DNA of 64,000 nucleotides, taken from positions 1 to 64,000 of the forward strand of contig NZ_KZ626880.1 of NCBI RefSeq assembly GCF_002911015.1. Direction: 5' to 3'. Under the pieces are notes generated by a model. It ran no database searches. It had not been told where the DNA came from and saw nothing but the letters and a program-made list of their open reading frames with translations. Shown here one piece after another: positions 8,160 through 16,033 of the stretch; position 1 is the first letter of the stretch, and every line of letters starts with the position of its first letter. A program made the position numbers and the translations under genes. This DNA comes from Streptomyces populi (GTDB lineage Bacteria > Actinomycetota > Actinomycetes > Streptomycetales > Streptomycetaceae).

Positions 8160-8939
8160 ATGGAACCGACCGCGCTGCGTCCCAAACCGATGCCGGGCCA
8201 GGAGCCGGGCGGCGGCCCCCGCCCCACGGACAGTGCCCGTCCACCCGCCGGAATCCGGTCCCCGGGCGCCTCGCGGCGTCGTGGCCGGCGACCGGTCACC
8301 CTGCTGCTCGGGGTGTCGGCCGCCGTGGTCCTCGTCCTGTCCGGCGCGGGGCTCGGCGCGGTGGGCGCGACCGTGATCGGCGTGCACGGACTGGCGCACC
8401 TGAGGAAGGAGGCCGCCGCGGCCGGGCTGCCGGGGCACCCCTCCGCCGGCCCCGGGACGCGACGGCCGGACGGTTCCGGAACACCACGGTCCGCGGGGCC
8501 GCGGTCCGCCGGGCCCGCGGCGGCGCGGTCCGCCGGGTCCGGAGCGGCACGGCCCACCGCGCCCGCGGTGCCGCCGTCCATGGGGTCCGCGGAGCCGCGG
8601 GCCGCCGGTTCCACGGCGGGGTCCGGCGGCGCCGGTCCGGTCCGGCCGGAGGACTCCCAGGGGCCGGCCGCACGGGGAACCCTCGGGATCGAGGCCGTCG
8701 ACGCCCCCGGCGGCGGGGGCGCGCTGATCGTGGGGGTGCACCTCCCCGGTCCCGGCTACAGCGCGGGCCTGGTACGCGGCGACGTCCTGCTCGCCCTCGA
8801 CGGGACCGGGATCACCTCGGCCGCCGACCTCGCGCGCGCGGTGGCGGACGCGCGGCCGGGCCGGGAGGTCACCCTGCGCGTGCGCCACGCGGACGGCGGA
8901 CGCGGGCACCTGTCCGCGGTCCCCGGCACCGCGACCTGA
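8160..8939 (+). CDS. PDZ-domain membrane protein
   Basis: The 259-residue product has a Pro/Arg-rich cytoplasmic start, one membrane span (VTLLLGVSAAVVLVLSGAGL, near residues 45-70), a long Ala/Gly/Ser/Pro-rich linker, and a C-terminal PDZ-like domain with GTLGIEAVDAPGGGGALIVG, GPGYSAGLVRGDVLLALDG and REVTLRVRHADG. No protease domain is present, so it is not a complete HtrA-type enzyme; the PDZ domain would sit outside the membrane and bind a protein C-terminus. Two 21-bp repeats lie about 85 nt upstream. The function is unknown. Confidence 0.75.
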   Translation: MEPTALRPKPMPGQEPGGGPRPTDSARPPAGIRSPGASRRRGRRPVTLLLGVSAAVVLVLSGAGLGAVGATVIGVHGLAHLRKEAAAAGLPGHPSAGPGTRRPDGSGTPRSAGPRSAGPAAARSAGSGAARPTAPAVPPSMGSAEPRAAGSTAGSGGAGPVRPEDSQGPAARGTLGIEAVDAPGGGGALIVGVHLPGPGYSAGLVRGDVLLALDGTGITSAADLARAVADARPGREVTLRVRHADGGRGHLSAVPGTAT

Positions 8940-9039
8940 GGCGCCCCGGTCCGGGCCGTCCCGCGAGTACGGGCCCCTTTCGTCGATCTCCGGGGAAAAG
9001 GGGCTGGTCAACGGAGCCGCGGCCGGTCACGATGGCCGC

Positions 9040-9660
9040 ATGCTGAGCACCCTCGTCGCCTTCCTCGGCGCCTGCACCCTGATCGCGGCCTCCCCGGGAC
9101 CGAGCACCGTCCTGATCATCAAACGGTCCCTGGGCAGCAGGCGGTCCGGCTTCATGACCGTGCTCGGCAACGAGACGGGCGTCTTCCTGTGGGGCGCCGT
9201 CGCCGCTCTCGGCCTCACCGCCCTGCTCGCCGCCTCCGAGATGGCGTACGGGATCATGCGCGTCGTCGGCGCCGTCGTGCTCGTCGGCTTCGGCGTCCAG
9301 ACGCTGTGGCAGGCACGCCGCTCCAAGGAGAGCGCCGACGGCGGCTGGGAGAGCGCGGAGAAGAGCGCCTGGGCGTCCTACCGGGGCGGGCTGCTGCTCA
9401 ACCTCGCCAACCCCAAGGCGGCCGTCTTCGCGATGTCCTTCCTGCCGCAGTTCGTGCCCGAGGGCGCCCCGCACCTGCCCGCCATGCTCGGCCTCGCCGC
9501 GCTCTGGGCGGTCTACGAGGTGGGGTACTACGGCGTCTACGTGTGGTTCGTCGGCCGGATGAAGTCCGTGCTGTCCCGGACGGGCGTGCGCCGGCGCCTG
9601 GAGCAGGTCTCCGGCGGTGTCCTGCTGCTCCTGGGCGCCCGCCTCGCCCTGGAGGGCTGA
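9040..9660 (+). CDS. LysE/RhtB family amino-acid exporter
   Basis: The 206-residue membrane protein has the family start LVAFLGACTLIAASPGPSTV, with the conserved Pro-Gly-Pro, and five or six hydrophobic segments including GNETGVFLWGAVAALGLTAL and RGGLLLNLANPKAAVFAMSF (the conserved NPKAA signature). Members export amino acids or homoserine-like compounds using the proton gradient. The ATG at 9040 lacks a ribosome-binding site; a CACGAT box (9028-9033) ends 6 nt upstream, consistent with a leaderless mRNA. The substrate is unknown. Confidence 0.9.
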   Translation: MLSTLVAFLGACTLIAASPGPSTVLIIKRSLGSRRSGFMTVLGNETGVFLWGAVAALGLTALLAASEMAYGIMRVVGAVVLVGFGVQTLWQARRSKESADGGWESAEKSAWASYRGGLLLNLANPKAAVFAMSFLPQFVPEGAPHLPAMLGLAALWAVYEVGYYGVYVWFVGRMKSVLSRTGVRRRLEQVSGGVLLLLGARLALEG

Positions 9661-9755
9661 CCCGGGGCGGGCGCGACCGGCTCGCGCACACCCCACCGGA
9701 GGGGCAGGATGCTGCCGTAGCCCTCTGGGGGAACTCCGGACACACGGAGGCATGG

Positions 9756-10880
9756 ATGACCGCCGCCACACCCGCGCCCTTCACCGCCGACGACTACGAG
9801 GCCCGTATGCGGCGCGCCGCCGAGGCCGCGGCCGACGCCGGGCTCGACGGAGTCCTGGTCGCGCCGGGGCCCGACCTGGTGTGGCTGACCGGGTACCGCC
9901 CGGTGGAGACCGAGCGGCTCACCCTGCTGGTGCTGCGGGCCGGACAGGACCCGGCCCTCGTCGTGCCCGTCCTGGAGGCGCCCGACGCGGCCAAGTCGGC
10001 CGGCGCGCCCGCGCTGACCCTGCACGACTGGGCCGACGGCACGGACCCCTACGCGGCCGCCGAACCCCTCATGGGCCGCGCCGGCCGCTTCGGCATCAGC
10101 GACAACGGCTGGGCCCTGCACCTGCTGGGCCTCCAGAAGCTGCTCCCCGCGACCCGCTACTCGGCCCTGACCGAGGTCCTGCCGATGCTCAGGGCCGTCA
10201 AGGACGAGGCCGAACTGGAGCGGCTCGCGGCCGCCGGAGCCGCCGCGGACCAGGCGTTCGAGGAGATCCGCAAGGTCCGCTTCGCGGACCGCAGGGAGTC
10301 GGAGGTCTCCCACGACCTCGCCGAGCTGCTGCGCCGGTTCGGGCACTCCCAGGTCGACTTCACCATCGTCGCCTCGGGTCCCAACGGCGCGAACCCGCAC
10401 CACGAGGCCGACGAGCGCGTGATCGAGAACGGCGACATGGTGGTCCTTGACTTCGGCGGCCTCAAGGACGGCTACGGATCCGACACCTCCCGCACGGTCC
10501 ACGTCGGCGAGCCGGACGACGAGGAGCGCAAGGTCCACGACATCGTGCGCGAGGCCCAGGAGGCCGGCTTCCGCGCCGTGCGGCCCGGGGCCGCCTGCCA
10601 GGACGTCGACCGCGCGGCCCGCGCCGTCATCGAGGCCGCCGGGTACGGCGAGCACTTCATCCACCGCACGGGGCACGGCATCGGCGTCACCACCCACGAG
10701 CCGCCCTACATGGTCGAGGGCGAGGAACAGCCCCTGGTCCCCGGCATGTGCTTCTCCGTGGAGCCGGGGATCTACCTGCCCGGCCGCTTCGGGGTCCGCA
10801 TCGAGGACATCGTCACGGTCACCGAGGACGGCGGACGCCGTCTCAACGACACCTCCCGCGAGATGGTGATCGTCGACTGA
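9756..10880 (+). CDS. M24 family aminopeptidase (Xaa-Pro peptidase-like)
   Basis: The 374-residue cytosolic metallopeptidase removes N-terminal residues, probably before proline. An N-terminal creatinase-like domain (VLVAPGPDLVWLTGYRPVE) is followed by the pita-bread catalytic domain, with metal ligands in VVLDFGGLKDGYGSDTSRTV (two Asp), HRTGHGIGVTTHE (His), FSVEPGIYLPG (Glu) and GVRIEDIVTV (Glu). The ATG at 9756 follows a CGGAGG ribosome site; the ATG four bases earlier is out of frame. The APH-like gene starts 63 bp downstream and may be cotranscribed. Confidence 0.93.
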   Translation: MTAATPAPFTADDYEARMRRAAEAAADAGLDGVLVAPGPDLVWLTGYRPVETERLTLLVLRAGQDPALVVPVLEAPDAAKSAGAPALTLHDWADGTDPYAAAEPLMGRAGRFGISDNGWALHLLGLQKLLPATRYSALTEVLPMLRAVKDEAELERLAAAGAAADQAFEEIRKVRFADRRESEVSHDLAELLRRFGHSQVDFTIVASGPNGANPHHEADERVIENGDMVVLDFGGLKDGYGSDTSRTVHVGEPDDEERKVHDIVREAQEAGFRAVRPGAACQDVDRAARAVIEAAGYGEHFIHRTGHGIGVTTHEPPYMVEGEEQPLVPGMCFSVEPGIYLPGRFGVRIEDIVTVTEDGGRRLNDTSREMVIVD

Positions 10881-10943
10881 CGTGCGCCCGCAGACCGCGC
10901 GGCGACCCCTTCGCCCCCGCCCCCGGACGACAAGGGCGCGACC

Positions 10944-11894
10944 ATGAACCCGACACCGACACCGACACCGGAACCCACCCCCGAGACCGTCCGCGCACTG
11001 GTCCGTTCCCTGCTCTCCGACGACACCGCGCCCGGTCCGGGACCGGAGGTGCGGCCCGTCCGCGAGCGGGGCGGGCACTTCACCTGGTGGGTGGGCCGAC
11101 GCCATGTGCTGAGGCTCGCCCCCGACCGCGAGGCATCCCTGCGCCAGCGCCGTGAGCTGCGACTGCGCGACCTGGTCCGCCCTCTGGTCGGGGGCGCCGT
11201 TCCCATGAGCGTCGCGCGGGGCGAGTGGGCGAGCGGGCTGAGCTACACCCTGGACACCAAGGTGCCCGGCGTCTCCGCCGAGGAACAGGCCGTCTCGGCA
11301 CTCGGCGAGGCCGACCTGGCGGACCTGCTGACCGGGCTGCGCGAGGTCCCCGTACGGCAGGCCGAGACCCTCGGGGTGCCGCGGACCCCGCCGCGCTCCC
11401 TGGAGGCCCTGCGGGCCGCCGCCGTACGGGCCGCCGGACGCCTTCCCGCGGAGGAGTTCGACCCCGCCCGGTTCGACCAGCTCGCCGCGCCCGCCGCCGC
11501 CCAGCTCGGCGTGCAGACCGGACCCGCCGTCCTCGTGCACCACGGACTCCTGGGCGAACACCTCGTGGTCAGCCCCGACGGACGGGTGCGGGGCGTCCTC
11601 GACTGGACCGGCACGGTGATCGGGGACCCGGCCGAGGACATCGCCGGGCTGGCCGTCGCCGTCGGCGCCCCCGCGGCCGTACGCGCCGCCACCCTCGCCG
11701 GTTACGGGGCCCGCCCCTGCCTGCGCGGCCTGTGGCTCGCCCGCTGCGACACCGTCGTCCGGCTCGCCGGCCGCCTCCACGGCGGCGATGCCGGACGGCT
11801 TCCGCTCCTGGAGGCCCAGCTGGGGCGTGCCTGGGAGTCGATCCTGCTGGAGCGGGTCACGGACCTGCGGGAAGGACCGGACGAGGCACCGTAG
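10944..11894 (+). CDS. aminoglycoside-phosphotransferase-like protein with altered catalytic loop
   Basis: The 316-residue product has the APH/choline kinase fold: an N-lobe with FTWWVGRRHVLRLAPDREAS, then the catalytic-loop region VLVHHGLLGEHLVV and the metal-binding segment RGVLDWTGTVIGDPAEDIAG. The loop normally reads HGDxxxxN. Here the catalytic Asp is Leu and the Asn is His, while the second Asp (LDWTG) is kept. The protein may be a pseudokinase or use another mechanism. The N-terminus is a short Pro-Thr repeat. A bidirectional terminator follows, between it and convergent treZ. Confidence 0.75.
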   Translation: MNPTPTPTPEPTPETVRALVRSLLSDDTAPGPGPEVRPVRERGGHFTWWVGRRHVLRLAPDREASLRQRRELRLRDLVRPLVGGAVPMSVARGEWASGLSYTLDTKVPGVSAEEQAVSALGEADLADLLTGLREVPVRQAETLGVPRTPPRSLEALRAAAVRAAGRLPAEEFDPARFDQLAAPAAAQLGVQTGPAVLVHHGLLGEHLVVSPDGRVRGVLDWTGTVIGDPAEDIAGLAVAVGAPAAVRAATLAGYGARPCLRGLWLARCDTVVRLAGRLHGGDAGRLPLLEAQLGRAWESILLERVTDLREGPDEAP

Positions 11895-11900
11895 GGGCGC

Positions 11901-11927
11901 GCGGCCGGGCGGACGCGACCCGGCCGC
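11901..11927. terminator. bidirectional terminator between the APH-like gene and treZ
   Basis: Perfect 9-bp arms GCGGCCGGG (11901-11909) and CCCGGCCGC (11919-11927) with a 9-nt loop, in the 43-bp gap between convergent stop codons. Confidence 0.65.
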
Positions 11928-11937
11928 GGGTGAACCC

Positions 11938-13683
11938 TCACGCCTGGGCCAGCACCACGCACGACTCGCCCGGCACGTGCAGCGTCCCGTCCGCTCCCGG
12001 TGCCTCGACCGGCTCCCAGGCCGCGAGGACGCGCGCGCGGCGGATGCCGAGGGGAATCGCCGCGGGGTCCTTGCCGAGGTTCACGGCGACCCGGACGTCC
12101 CCGCGCCGGACGGCGATCCAGCGGGCCCCCGGGTCGTGGGCGACCCTGACCGCCGCGAGATCGGGGTCCGAGAGGTCGGCCTGGCTCCGGCGCAGCGCGA
12201 TCAGTTCGCGGTACCAGGCCAGCAGACGCGCGTGCGGCTCCCTGCCGGGTTCCGACCAGTCGAGGCAGGAGCGGTCCCGGGTCGCCGGGTCCTGCGGGTC
12301 CGGCACGTCCTCCTCGGCCCAGCCGTGCGCCGCGAACTCCCGCCGTCTGCCCCGCCGTACCGCCTCCGCGAGCTCGGGGTCGGTGTGATCGGTGAAGAAC
12401 TGCCAGGGCGTCGAGGCGCCCCACTCCTCGCCCATGAAGAGCATCGGCGTGAACGGCGCGGTGAGCGTCAGCGCGGCGGCGCAGGCCAGCAGCCCGGGGG
12501 AGAGGGCGGCCGACAGCCGGTCCCCCTGGGCGCGGTTGCCGATCTGGTCGTGGGTCTGGGCGTAGCCGAGCAGCCGCTGCGCCGAGACCCGCGCGCGGTC
12601 GAGCGGGCGGCCGTGACGGCGCCCGCGGAAGCTGGACCAGGTCCCGTTGTGGAAGAAGCCCGACGTCAGCGTCTTGCACAGCGCGGCCGGCGGGGCCTGC
12701 GCGAAGTCCGCGTAGTAGCCCTGCGCCTCGCCGGTCAGCGTGGTGTGCAGCGCGTGGTGGAAGTCGTCGTTCCACTGCGCGTGCAGCCCGAGACCGCCCT
12801 CCTCGCGGGAGGTGATGAGCCGCGGGTCGTTGAGGTCCGACTCGGCGATCAGGAAGAGCGGCCGGCCCAGGTCGCCGGCGAGCGCGTCCACGGCCGCCGA
12901 CAGCTCCTCCAGGAAGTGCACCGCCCGGGTGTCCCGCAGCGCGTGCACCGCGTCGAGCCGCAGCCCGTCCAGCCGGTAGTCGCGCAGCCAGGCCAGCGCG
13001 CTGCCCACGAGGTACGCGCGCACCTCGTCCGAGCCGGGCGCGTCGAGGTTCACCGCGGAACCCCAGGGCGTCTGGTGGGTGTCCGTGAAGTAGGGCCCGA
13101 ACGCGGGCAGATGGTTGCCGGACGGGCCGAGATGGTTGTGCACGACGTCCAGGACGACACCGAGGCCCAGTTCGTGCGCCCGGTCGACGAAGCGCTTCAG
13201 CGCCTCGGGGCCGCCGTAGGGCTCGTGCACGGCCCACGGGGAGACCCCCTCGTACCCCCAGCCGTGCCGGCCGGGGAACGGGCACAGCGGCATCAACTCG
13301 ACGTGCGTGACGCCCAGTTCGGCCAGGTGCCCGAGCCGGTCCGCCGCCGCGTCCAGGGTGCCCTCGGGCGTGTACGTACCCACGTGCAGCTCGTAGAGGA
13401 CCGCGCCCGGCAGCGGACGTCCGGGCCAGTCGGCGCGCCACGCGTACCGCCCCTGGTCGACCACCGCGCTCAGTCCGTCGGGGCCGTCCGGCTGGCGGCG
13501 CGAACGGGGATCGGGCAGGACGGGACCGTCGTCCACCGCGAACCCGTACCGGGTCCCCTCCGTCGCCTCCGCCTCGCCCGTCCACCATCCGGCCCGCACG
13601 GCGTCACGGTCCAACGCGCTCGTGACACCGTCGCAATGGAGCGTCATCCGGTCGGCCCGTGGTGCCCACACCTCGAATCGCAT
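11938..13683 (-). CDS. treZ: malto-oligosyltrehalose trehalohydrolase
   Basis: A 581-residue GH13 enzyme that releases trehalose from maltooligosyl-trehalose made by TreY. It starts MRFEVWAPRADRMTLHCDGV (CBM48-like N-domain), followed by the barrel motifs YELHVGTYTPEGT, VVLDVVHNHLGPSGNH, DGLRLDAVHAL (nucleophile Asp) and LFLIAESDLNDPR (acid Glu). PFTPMLFMGEEWGASTPWQF is a TreZ hallmark. The ATG at 13683 has AAGGGGGA upstream. treY and glgX are on the same strand further along, but unrelated genes separate them, so treZ has its own promoter. Confidence 0.95.
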   Translation of the reverse strand: MRFEVWAPRADRMTLHCDGVTSALDRDAVRAGWWTGEAEATEGTRYGFAVDDGPVLPDPRSRRQPDGPDGLSAVVDQGRYAWRADWPGRPLPGAVLYELHVGTYTPEGTLDAAADRLGHLAELGVTHVELMPLCPFPGRHGWGYEGVSPWAVHEPYGGPEALKRFVDRAHELGLGVVLDVVHNHLGPSGNHLPAFGPYFTDTHQTPWGSAVNLDAPGSDEVRAYLVGSALAWLRDYRLDGLRLDAVHALRDTRAVHFLEELSAAVDALAGDLGRPLFLIAESDLNDPRLITSREEGGLGLHAQWNDDFHHALHTTLTGEAQGYYADFAQAPPAALCKTLTSGFFHNGTWSSFRGRRHGRPLDRARVSAQRLLGYAQTHDQIGNRAQGDRLSAALSPGLLACAAALTLTAPFTPMLFMGEEWGASTPWQFFTDHTDPELAEAVRRGRRREFAAHGWAEEDVPDPQDPATRDRSCLDWSEPGREPHARLLAWYRELIALRRSQADLSDPDLAAVRVAHDPGARWIAVRRGDVRVAVNLGKDPAAIPLGIRRARVLAAWEPVEAPGADGTLHVPGESCVVLAQA

Positions 13684-13876
13684 GAACGCTTCCCCCTTGT
13701 CGGCTCGCAGTGACCCAGCCCGTCCATGGTGCTCCACGGGAGATCAATTCGCTTACGGATCCACCCTTTTGCCGCGTGTCTCCCGCCTTTCGGTCGCGCG
13801 AACGGCCGCACCCGGTCCCACCAGCCGTTTCCGGGTCTTCTGGACACCCCGTCGTTACTGGCCGACAATCACGAAC

Positions 13877-14446
13877 GTGACGTCGTCCTTCGAGTTCCCC
13901 CTGTATCCCGCGCGGCTGTCCGACGCGGAGCGCGACCGGGCGCTCAAGTCGCTCCGTGACGGCGTCGCGCTCGGCCGCCTCTCGCACGACACGTTCGTCC
14001 GCCGGATGGAGCTGGTCCTGTCCGCCCGCCGGTCCGAGGAACTCGCCGTGCTCACCGCCGACCTGCCCGACGGCGACGAGCCCGCCGGGCGGCGCTGGTC
14101 GAAGGCGGTGTTCGGCACGGTGGAGGCCGTCTCCGGCTTCACGGTCCGGCTGCGCCGCGCCTGGCAGGCCGAGCGGCTGCCCAAACTGCAACTGCCCGCC
14201 CCGGGCGACGCCTACCCGCTGCGCATCGGCCGTGACCCCGCCAGCGGACTGCGCCTGAACCACGAGACGGTGTCCCGGGTGCACGCCGAACTGCGCCGTC
14301 AGGGCGGTGTGTGGGTGCTGCGCGACCTCGGCTCGACCAACGGCACGACCGTCAACGGCCGGCGCGTCATCGGCGCGTCCGTCGTGAAGGACGGCGACCA
14401 GGTCGGCTTCGGCCGCATGATGTTCCGCCTCGCCTCGGCGGCCTGA
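13877..14446 (+). CDS. DUF1707 and FHA domain protein
   Basis: The 189-residue product starts with a DUF1707 domain (RLSDAERDRALKSLRDGVAL, GRLSHDTFVRRMELVLSARR) and ends with a forkhead-associated domain: YPLRIGRDPASGLRLNHETV, SRVHAELRR, LRDLGSTNGTTVNGRRV. FHA domains bind phosphothreonine peptides, so this is a likely reader of Ser/Thr kinase signalling. The GTG at 13877 has no ribosome site. GACAAT (13864-13869) ends 7 nt upstream with CTGGAC (13840-13845) at a suitable distance, so a leaderless transcript is likely. The domain order is the usual one in streptomycetes. Confidence 0.88.
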   Translation: MTSSFEFPLYPARLSDAERDRALKSLRDGVALGRLSHDTFVRRMELVLSARRSEELAVLTADLPDGDEPAGRRWSKAVFGTVEAVSGFTVRLRRAWQAERLPKLQLPAPGDAYPLRIGRDPASGLRLNHETVSRVHAELRRQGGVWVLRDLGSTNGTTVNGRRVIGASVVKDGDQVGFGRMMFRLASAA

Positions 14447-14638
14447 GCCGCGTCGGCTCCCGGCCGCCCGGGGAGTCCCGGCGCGCCCGGAGAGCGGGCC
14501 CGGACGCGGGACCGCCCGTCGGCTCCCGCAACATCCTTTCGCCCCCGCGGTGTTGACGCGCCTCCGAAGTCGTGACTGACTGTGCGTACTTCGTGTACAT
14601 CAGGTGAAACGACGACACCGTACGAGTGGAGGTGTACT

Positions 14639-15991
14639 CTGCCGCCCCTCCGCCGCTACCCGACCGTGGACGAACTCGGCGTCCGCGCCGCCGCGATCGT
14701 CGCCCGGCGCCCCGGCGACGCCCGGCTGCGCCGCGTGGGGACCTCCCGGGCGGGCACGCCGATGCTGCTCCTGTCCGTCGGACACGGCAGCCGTCAGGTC
14801 CTCGTCGTCGCCGGACCGCACGCCAACGAGCCCGTGGGTGGAGCGACCGCACTCAGACTGGCCGAACGGGCGCTCGCCGACCCCCGTCTCACCGAGGGCG
14901 CGGACGCCACCTGGAACCTGCTGCTCTGCCTCGACCCCGACGGTTCCCGCCGCAACGAGGCCTGGCTCCAGGGCCCTTACACCCTCGGCCACTACTTCCG
15001 GCACTTCTTCCGGCCGGGCTTCCTCGAACAGCCGGAATGGCTGCCCGACGGCCCGGACGGCGCCGCCCTGCCGGAGACCCGGGTCCTGCTCGGCCTCCAG
15101 GACGAGCTGAGGCCGTTCCTCCAGTGCTCCCTGCACGGCGTCGACGTCGGCGGCGCCTTCGTCGAGCTGACCCGCGACCTGCCCGGCCTCTCCCGGCGCG
15201 TCGCGCACAGCGCGGCCCGCCTCGGCATCCCGCGCGAACTCGGCCCCTACGACACCCTGTACTGGCCGGAGCTCGGTCCCGCCGTCTACCGCGTCCCGCC
15301 GCCGCGCCGGGGAGACCTGGCCGCCGCCATCACGGAGGCCGCGGTCGACTCCACCTGGTTCCACCCCCAGCCGTACGGCACGGTCACCGCGATCGTCGAG
15401 GCGCCCATGTGGGGTGTCGGCGCCGTCGAGGACCGGGCGCGCCCCGCCGACGCCGACGCGGTGCTGCGCTCCGTCAGCCGGGCGCTGCGGCACGACACGA
15501 GGACCCTGGAGGACATCCTGGCCCGGGTGCGGCCCGGCCTCGGCGGCTCGCCGGACGTGACCTGCCTGCTCGCGCCCGTCGACGACTATTTACTGGTCGG
15601 CCCCGGACTCGCCGACTCCTGGGACCCCGACGCGCGCGGCACCGGGGCACGGCCCCTGCCGCCGCTCGACACCGCCCGGCTCACCGCCCTGCGCCTCGCC
15701 GGGCGCCGGGTCGCGCTGCGCACGGCCGGGCTGCTGCACCAGCTGCTCACCGCCTCCGGGCAGGACCCGTGCGACGCGCTGCCCGAGCTCGACCGGCTGA
15801 TCGACGCGTGGTGCGCCGACTACCGCGACGGCTGCGGAGCGCGCTGGATCCCGGTCGCGCGTCAGGTCGAGTACCAGGCGCGTGTCGTCCTCTCCGCGTT
15901 CGAACTCGCCGGGCGTCACACCGGCGCGCGCCTCCGTGCCGGCGACTCCGGCCGGCCCGCGCAGGCCACGGTGCCGACGCACCGGGAATGA
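14639..15991 (+). CDS. M14-like zinc carboxypeptidase family protein, probable CTG start, contains a TTA codon
   Basis: The product has about 450 residues. Motifs of the M14 fold are visible: VVAGPHANEPVGGATAL (zinc-binding HxxE), QCSLHGVDVGGAF (third ligand His), and TAIVEAPMWG (candidate catalytic Glu). No ATG or GTG lies near the conserved start LPPLRRYPTVDELG. The best start is CTG at 14639, five bases after a perfect GGAGGT; the GTG at 14582 has no ribosome site. A leucine TTA codon is present at 15590-15592 (ASP-ASP-TYR-LEU context), so translation probably needs the bldA tRNA. A paralogue is encoded tail to tail at 16034-17284. The substrate is unknown. Confidence 0.75.
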   Translation: MPPLRRYPTVDELGVRAAAIVARRPGDARLRRVGTSRAGTPMLLLSVGHGSRQVLVVAGPHANEPVGGATALRLAERALADPRLTEGADATWNLLLCLDPDGSRRNEAWLQGPYTLGHYFRHFFRPGFLEQPEWLPDGPDGAALPETRVLLGLQDELRPFLQCSLHGVDVGGAFVELTRDLPGLSRRVAHSAARLGIPRELGPYDTLYWPELGPAVYRVPPPRRGDLAAAITEAAVDSTWFHPQPYGTVTAIVEAPMWGVGAVEDRARPADADAVLRSVSRALRHDTRTLEDILARVRPGLGGSPDVTCLLAPVDDYLLVGPGLADSWDPDARGTGARPLPPLDTARLTALRLAGRRVALRTAGLLHQLLTASGQDPCDALPELDRLIDAWCADYRDGCGARWIPVARQVEYQARVVLSAFELAGRHTGARLRAGDSGRPAQATVPTHRE

Positions 15992-16033
15992 CGGCGGTCC
16001 TCCGGGCGGTCCGCGGCGTCCTGCCGCGCCGGG

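Noticed and set aside
10944..10990. Short CCGACA repeats at the APH-like gene start
   Set aside because: Simple coding repeat giving Pro-Thr residues; no sign of a regulatory array.
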